Shown piece after piece: positions 8,052 to 11,599 of a DNA stretch of 11,599 nt. Location: contig CAKRRU010000082.1 of NCBI GenBank assembly GCA_934394515.1, positions 1-11,599 of the forward strand. The letters run 5' to 3'. The stretch is from an uncultured Acetatifactor sp. GTDB taxonomy: Bacteria; Bacillota; Clostridia; Lachnospirales; Lachnospiraceae. The notes under the pieces were generated by a model. That model was not told the origin of the DNA. It searched no databases and saw nothing but the letters and a program-made list of their open reading frames with translations. The position numbers and the translations under genes were made by a program. The first letter of the stretch is position 1. Every line of letters begins with the position of its first letter.

Positions 8052-9707
8052 ATGTTCACAGTGAAGATAAACGGCGAAGAGAGACAATATCCTCAGGGAG
8101 CTACCTACGAGGATGTAGCCAATGATTATCAGAAGGAATATGACGACTTAATCGCACTGTCAGCGAGAGACGGGAAGATCAGGGAATTGTTCAAAAAACT
8201 GACAAGAGATTGTGAGATTACTTTTTTTACATTGAAAGACGATGTGGGTAACAAGACCTATGTGCGTTCTGCCACAATGCTGTTTTTAAAAGCAGTATTT
8301 GATGTGTTCGGAAGAACTGTCGTGCAGAACTGCCGCGTGGAGTTCGCTATCGGAAACGGTTCTTATATCTCCCCCAAAGGGCAGATCGCTGCAACAAAAG
8401 AGAATGCGGAAAAAATCCGGGGAAGAATGAGAGAACTGGTAGAAGCCGGGACACCGTTCTTAAAAAGATCTTATTCGCTGGATAATGCAATGGAACTGTT
8501 CCACAGAGAGGGAATGAAAGACAAGGAAAAACTGTTCCGCTATCGCAGAGGTTCCTTTGTAAATATTTATGAGATGGACGGCTATTATGACTATTATTAC
8601 GGATATATGCTGCCTAATGCCGGCTATGTGAAGTGGTTTGATGTCATCGCGTACGACGAGGGCTTTATGCTTCTTTTGCCGGATAAAAAGGAACCCACCC
8701 TGGTAAAACCTTTTGTGGAGCAGAAGAAACTGTTTCAGACATTGAAAGAGTCTGAAGAATGGGGCAGGAAGATAGGCATAGAGACAGTAGGAGACCTCAA
8801 TGACCAGATCTGCCGCGGATCTTTGAGTGAATTGATTCTGGTACAGGAAGCGGAGCAGGAGCGTAAAATCGGTGAGATCGCGAAAGATATCATCAGCAGA
8901 AGCGGTGTTAAATTCGTTATGATCGCCGGACCTTCTTCCTCCGGCAAGACCAGCTTTTCCCACAGATTGTCCATACAACTGCGGACCCTTGGAAAAACAC
9001 CTCACCCCATCGGTCTCGATGACTATTTTGTCGACAGAGAGTTTACACCGAGAGACGAAAACGGGGACTACAATTTTGAGTGCCTGGAAGCTATTGATGT
9101 AAAACAGTTCAACGAGGATATGTGCAGACTGCTGGCAGGAGAGCGCGTGGAACTTCCGGCCTTTAATTTCAAGACCGGGAAACGGGAATATAAAGGGAAT
9201 TATAAACAGTTGGGACCGGATGATATTCTGGTCATTGAAGGTATCCATGGATTAAATGAGAAAACCTCCTATGCGCTTCCGGAAGAAAGCAAATATAAGA
9301 TTTATATCAGTGCACTGACCAATATTAATATCGACGAACACAACCGTATTCCCACCACGGACGGCAGACTGCTACGCCGTATGGTAAGAGATGCCAGAAC
9401 CAGGGGTGCAGATGCCAGAAGGACCATCGGCATGTGGGCTTCCGTGCGCCGTGGCGAAGAGCAGAACATTTTCCCTTTCCAGGAGGATGCGGATGCTATG
9501 TTCAATTCCGTACTGATCTATGAACTTGCGGTCTTAAAACAGTTCGCAGAGCCGCTGTTGTTCCAGATCGACAAGGGAGATCCGGAATACTATGAAGCCA
9601 AGAGACTGTTGAAATTCCTGGAATACTTCCTTGGTGTGACCAGCGAGAGTCTGCCCAATAATTCCCTGTGCAGAGAGTTTGTGGGCGGAAGCTGCTTCAA
9701 TGTGTAG
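8052..9707 (+). CDS. Nucleoside kinase with ThrRS-like N-terminal domains (uridine kinase-like)
   Basis: A 551-residue fusion. Residues 1-60 resemble a TGS domain, and about 65-215 resemble the second additional domain of threonyl-tRNA synthetase. The C-terminal half is a P-loop kinase of the uridine kinase/phosphoribulokinase group: Walker A GPSSSGKT (293-300), the substrate-site GLDDYF (321-326, Asp323 or Asp324 as base) and IEGIHGLN (395-402). It probably phosphorylates a nucleoside to its monophosphate; the exact substrate is not proven from sequence. The synthetase-like half has lost its metal ligands: in the RHSxxH and CxxxH positions there are R72, M76, Y182 and M186. tRNA deacylation is therefore unlikely and ligand sensing more plausible. 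The frame is open from TTG 8001, but ATG 8052 with GGGTGA (8041-8046) begins the conserved MFTVKINGEE; GTG 8043 is an alternative. It lies 47 bases after trmK. Confidence 0.88.
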   Translation: MFTVKINGEERQYPQGATYEDVANDYQKEYDDLIALSARDGKIRELFKKLTRDCEITFFTLKDDVGNKTYVRSATMLFLKAVFDVFGRTVVQNCRVEFAIGNGSYISPKGQIAATKENAEKIRGRMRELVEAGTPFLKRSYSLDNAMELFHREGMKDKEKLFRYRRGSFVNIYEMDGYYDYYYGYMLPNAGYVKWFDVIAYDEGFMLLLPDKKEPTLVKPFVEQKKLFQTLKESEEWGRKIGIETVGDLNDQICRGSLSELILVQEAEQERKIGEIAKDIISRSGVKFVMIAGPSSSGKTSFSHRLSIQLRTLGKTPHPIGLDDYFVDREFTPRDENGDYNFECLEAIDVKQFNEDMCRLLAGERVELPAFNFKTGKREYKGNYKQLGPDDILVIEGIHGLNEKTSYALPEESKYKIYISALTNINIDEHNRIPTTDGRLLRRMVRDARTRGADARRTIGMWASVRRGEEQNIFPFQEDADAMFNSVLIYELAVLKQFAEPLLFQIDKGDPEYYEAKRLLKFLEYFLGVTSESLPNNSLCREFVGGSCFNV

Positions 9708-9763
9708 ATTATTCTGAATAGTCTGAACTCTGAAAAATTTATGTACGAAAAAGGAGAGTTTTT

Positions 9764-11332
9764 GTGGTGGGGGATTTACAAAAGATAAAAACGATTGTAA
9801 AGCATGCTGCCAACTGGGTAATACGGATCATGGGAAGCCTGATTTTATTTATACTGGTTCGGTATGCATTGACCGGTACACAGTATATGCTTCCGGTGAG
9901 TGGTCATGAATTTCCGATAGAAATCAGGGATTCTGTGTTTTTAAATCTGGCGGTGGCAGCCTTGGTGCTGTTATTGTGTGTAGGATTAAATGAAGCGGAA
10001 CGAAAAATCAGTGCCTCTAAGTCGCAATTCTGCGAAAAAATTGTAGTTATTGCAGCTATGCTTTGGCAGGCAGTTGCCGGGCTGTGTTGGGTGCTGGCAG
10101 CAGACAGACAGCCCACCGCAGATCAGCTGCATGTGTACAATGCGGCAGTGGGATTTCTGGAAGGTGATTATGGAACACTGGAGGCAACACAATACAGCGG
10201 TATGTTCCCCCACCAGTTGGGGCTGGCGTTTGTCGAAGAGTTGGTGTTTCGCATTCTGGAAAATACAGATTATCACGTCATGCAGGTGTTATTTGTATTG
10301 TTGAATGCAGGAAGTGTTTACTTTATTTATGGGATATTGAAAGAGCTTTCCGGGCGGTTATCTGTAGTCGTGACAGGAACAGTGCTGGCAGGAAGCTGTA
10401 TAGCTTCTATATTTTATTCTAGTTGGATCTACGGCGAAGTTCCGTGGGTGTTTTTTTCACTCTTGACTGCCTGGATGGTTGCTAAATACAGTAAGAAGTC
10501 CAAGATATCTACCATTGTGGTGGCAGTTGTTTCCATGACAATCGGAACCTTAATGCGTAAAAACATGCTGATTCTGATCGTGGCTTTTTGCCTGTTAGGG
10601 ATTTTGTGGGCGTTTGAAAATAAAGATAAGAAGTTTCTGATTGCTGTTATCGTAGCGTGTGTATTGCCGCAATTATGCTATCAGGGAATTTTCATGATGT
10701 ATGAGATGCGTTCCGGCATTCCGCATTCTGATGGAGTGCCGACCAATGCTTATATCTATATAGGTATGGAGGAGACGAAGGGTAGATTCGGTTGGGATTT
10801 CTCAAATTCCAGCGCACAGTATTTTGCCAACGATGCTGATACAGAAAAATCCAATGAAATATATGGTGAAATGATTAGAGAACGTTGGCAGATTATGAAG
10901 GCAAGCAGGGGATACTTACGGGGATTTTACAGTGGCAAGATTCTATCTCAATGGAATGAACCGTTGTATCAGTCATTATACTTTAATTTTGGACACGAGG
11001 AAACACATAACGCAAAACTGACAGCTTTTGAAGATCGTTTGAAAGATGACCTATTTGATAGGGTATTGTGGTTTGCTGATCGTTTGCAGTTTATTATTTA
11101 TGCCGGCTGTCTCTTATATTTTGTTTTTTGTGTAAAAAAAGACAGTAACCTTCTGCAACATTTATTAGCGGTGGCAATCATCGGCGGTTTTCTGTTCAGC
11201 ATCATCTGGGAGGCAAAGGCAAGATATATGTATGCCTATTATATGATGATGTTCCCTCTTGCAGCGCTGGGATACGGAGAATTGATCCGGCTGGCAGAAA
11301 AATATTGCTTTTTCCGAAAGAAGAAGATATAA
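9764..11332 (+). CDS. Polytopic membrane protein, GT-C glycosyltransferase-like (PMT/GT39-like)
   Basis: A 522-residue membrane protein with about twelve hydrophobic segments (near 18-36, 57-75, 92-112, 171-190, 199-222, 225-241, 249-264, 267-284, 291-311, 442-458, 464-483 and 488-506). Positively charged loops at 241-248, 285-290 and 459-463 and the FRKKK tail fit a cytoplasmic side. That places two large loops outside: 113-170, with D120 in TADQLHVYNAA and the FPHQLG motif, and 312-440. This is the plan of GT-C enzymes, which use polyprenyl-phosphate sugars, and D120 is a candidate catalytic acid. AAGGAGAG (9751-9758) precedes GTG 9764; a second GTG at 9767 is equally possible. The DNA is visibly more AT-rich than upstream genes. 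No sugar-pathway neighbours are visible. Membrane protein is certain; enzyme class is tentative. Confidence 0.7.
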   Translation: MVGDLQKIKTIVKHAANWVIRIMGSLILFILVRYALTGTQYMLPVSGHEFPIEIRDSVFLNLAVAALVLLLCVGLNEAERKISASKSQFCEKIVVIAAMLWQAVAGLCWVLAADRQPTADQLHVYNAAVGFLEGDYGTLEATQYSGMFPHQLGLAFVEELVFRILENTDYHVMQVLFVLLNAGSVYFIYGILKELSGRLSVVVTGTVLAGSCIASIFYSSWIYGEVPWVFFSLLTAWMVAKYSKKSKISTIVVAVVSMTIGTLMRKNMLILIVAFCLLGILWAFENKDKKFLIAVIVACVLPQLCYQGIFMMYEMRSGIPHSDGVPTNAYIYIGMEETKGRFGWDFSNSSAQYFANDADTEKSNEIYGEMIRERWQIMKASRGYLRGFYSGKILSQWNEPLYQSLYFNFGHEETHNAKLTAFEDRLKDDLFDRVLWFADRLQFIIYAGCLLYFVFCVKKDSNLLQHLLAVAIIGGFLFSIIWEAKARYMYAYYMMMFPLAALGYGELIRLAEKYCFFRKKKI

Positions 11333-11333
11333 T
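11305..11333 (+). promoter_or_regulatory. Sigma-70 promoter for rnpB, inside the end of the preceding gene
   Basis: TTGCTT (11305-11310), a 17-base spacer and a perfect TATAAT (11328-11333) form a good housekeeping promoter. The predicted transcription start is near 11340, just before the RNase P RNA core. The TAA stop of the upstream membrane-protein gene (11330-11332) lies inside the -10 hexamer. This is a sequence reading only; the start site has not been measured. Confidence 0.75.
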
Positions 11334-11339
11334 CGAACA

Positions 11340-11599
11340 GGTGTAAGTAAGATAGATGATCGCGGCTGCTTCGTGCAGGTGAGGAAAGTCCGGGCTTCAC
11401 AGGGCAGGATGCCAGATAACGTCTGGTGGAGGTGACTCCAAGGGCAGTGTAAGAGACTACCGTCCGGCTGGTAACAGACGGAGCCATGTAAACCCCATCC
11501 GAAGCAAGACCAAACAGAAAGCGATAGGCCGGCCCGGTCTGCTTTCAGGTAGGTCGCTTGATGCGGCTGGTGACAGTCGTACTAGATAGATGATCGTCA
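11340..11599 (+). ncRNA. rnpB: RNase P RNA, class A-like, 3' end outside window
   Basis: This is the catalytic RNA of RNase P, which removes 5' leaders from tRNA precursors. The near-universal 5' signature GAGGAAAGTCCGGGC is at 11381-11395. CCAGA/TCTGG (11412-11416/11422-11426) forms the next hairpin, and CCGTC...GACGG near 11460-11481 another. The second conserved block GGTAGGTCGCTTGA is at 11548-11561. GATGATCG (11355-11362) pairs with TGATCGTC (11591-11598), giving helix P2 at the very end of the window. The 3' strand of P4 (the usual ACAGAACCCGGC-type segment) and of P1 must lie beyond. The GGGCAGGATGCCAG-TAAC-TCTGG arrangement resembles class A rather than the Bacillus class B. The 5' end is estimated from the promoter. 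Confidence 0.95.

Noticed and set aside
9708..9763. AGATTAT/ATAGTCT hairpin after the nucleoside kinase gene as a terminator
   Set aside because: Seven weak A-T-rich pairs with a G-U pair and no T run; read-through into the membrane-protein gene cannot be excluded.
11239..11487. Minus-strand open frame across rnpB
   Set aside because: It covers the conserved RNase P RNA core and the end of the membrane-protein gene; proteins called here are a known mis-annotation.

Overview
The window reads as chromosomal DNA from a Gram-positive Clostridia, most probably Lachnospiraceae (inference from protein resemblance, strong AGGAGG-type ribosome binding sites, moderate GC and gene order). All recognised genes lie on the + strand and almost all the DNA is used. 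There is no sign of a phage, insertion sequence or CRISPR array.

Layout. (1) Bases 1-100 hold the 3' two-thirds of a tRNA-Leu with anticodon CAG and a perfect 10-bp rho-independent terminator. (2) Bases 135-3123 hold three tightly spaced genes: an HHxxxDG acyltransferase, a zinc-ribbon membrane protein with about six helices (DUF6320-like), and an HSL-type alpha/beta hydrolase. I know of no assigned function for this set. It looks like a small acyl-transfer and acyl-hydrolysis module, and is the best candidate here for an undescribed system. (3) Bases 3216-9707 hold a housekeeping cluster: dNTP triphosphohydrolase (dgt), DNA primase (dnaG), primary sigma factor (rpoD), tRNA m1A22 methyltransferase (trmK), and a large nucleoside kinase with a threonyl-tRNA-synthetase-like front half. 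This is a version of the primase-sigma 'macromolecular synthesis' operon, with a dNTPase in front instead of rpsU or yqxD. (4) Bases 9764-11332 hold a 12-helix membrane protein resembling GT-C glycosyltransferases, more AT-rich than its neighbours. (5) From about 11340 to the window end lies RNase P RNA (rnpB), lacking only its last few dozen bases. Its promoter overlaps the end of the glycosyltransferase-like gene.

How the parts work together. dgt, dnaG, rpoD and the nucleoside kinase link nucleotide supply, replication priming and transcription initiation. trmK and rnpB act on tRNA, and tRNA-Leu is a natural substrate of RNase P. The acyltransferase/hydrolase trio and the glycosyltransferase-like gene are accessory functions, probably at the envelope, flanking this core. 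Several proper starts lie downstream of the longest open frame: 135, 1498, 6104 and 8052.
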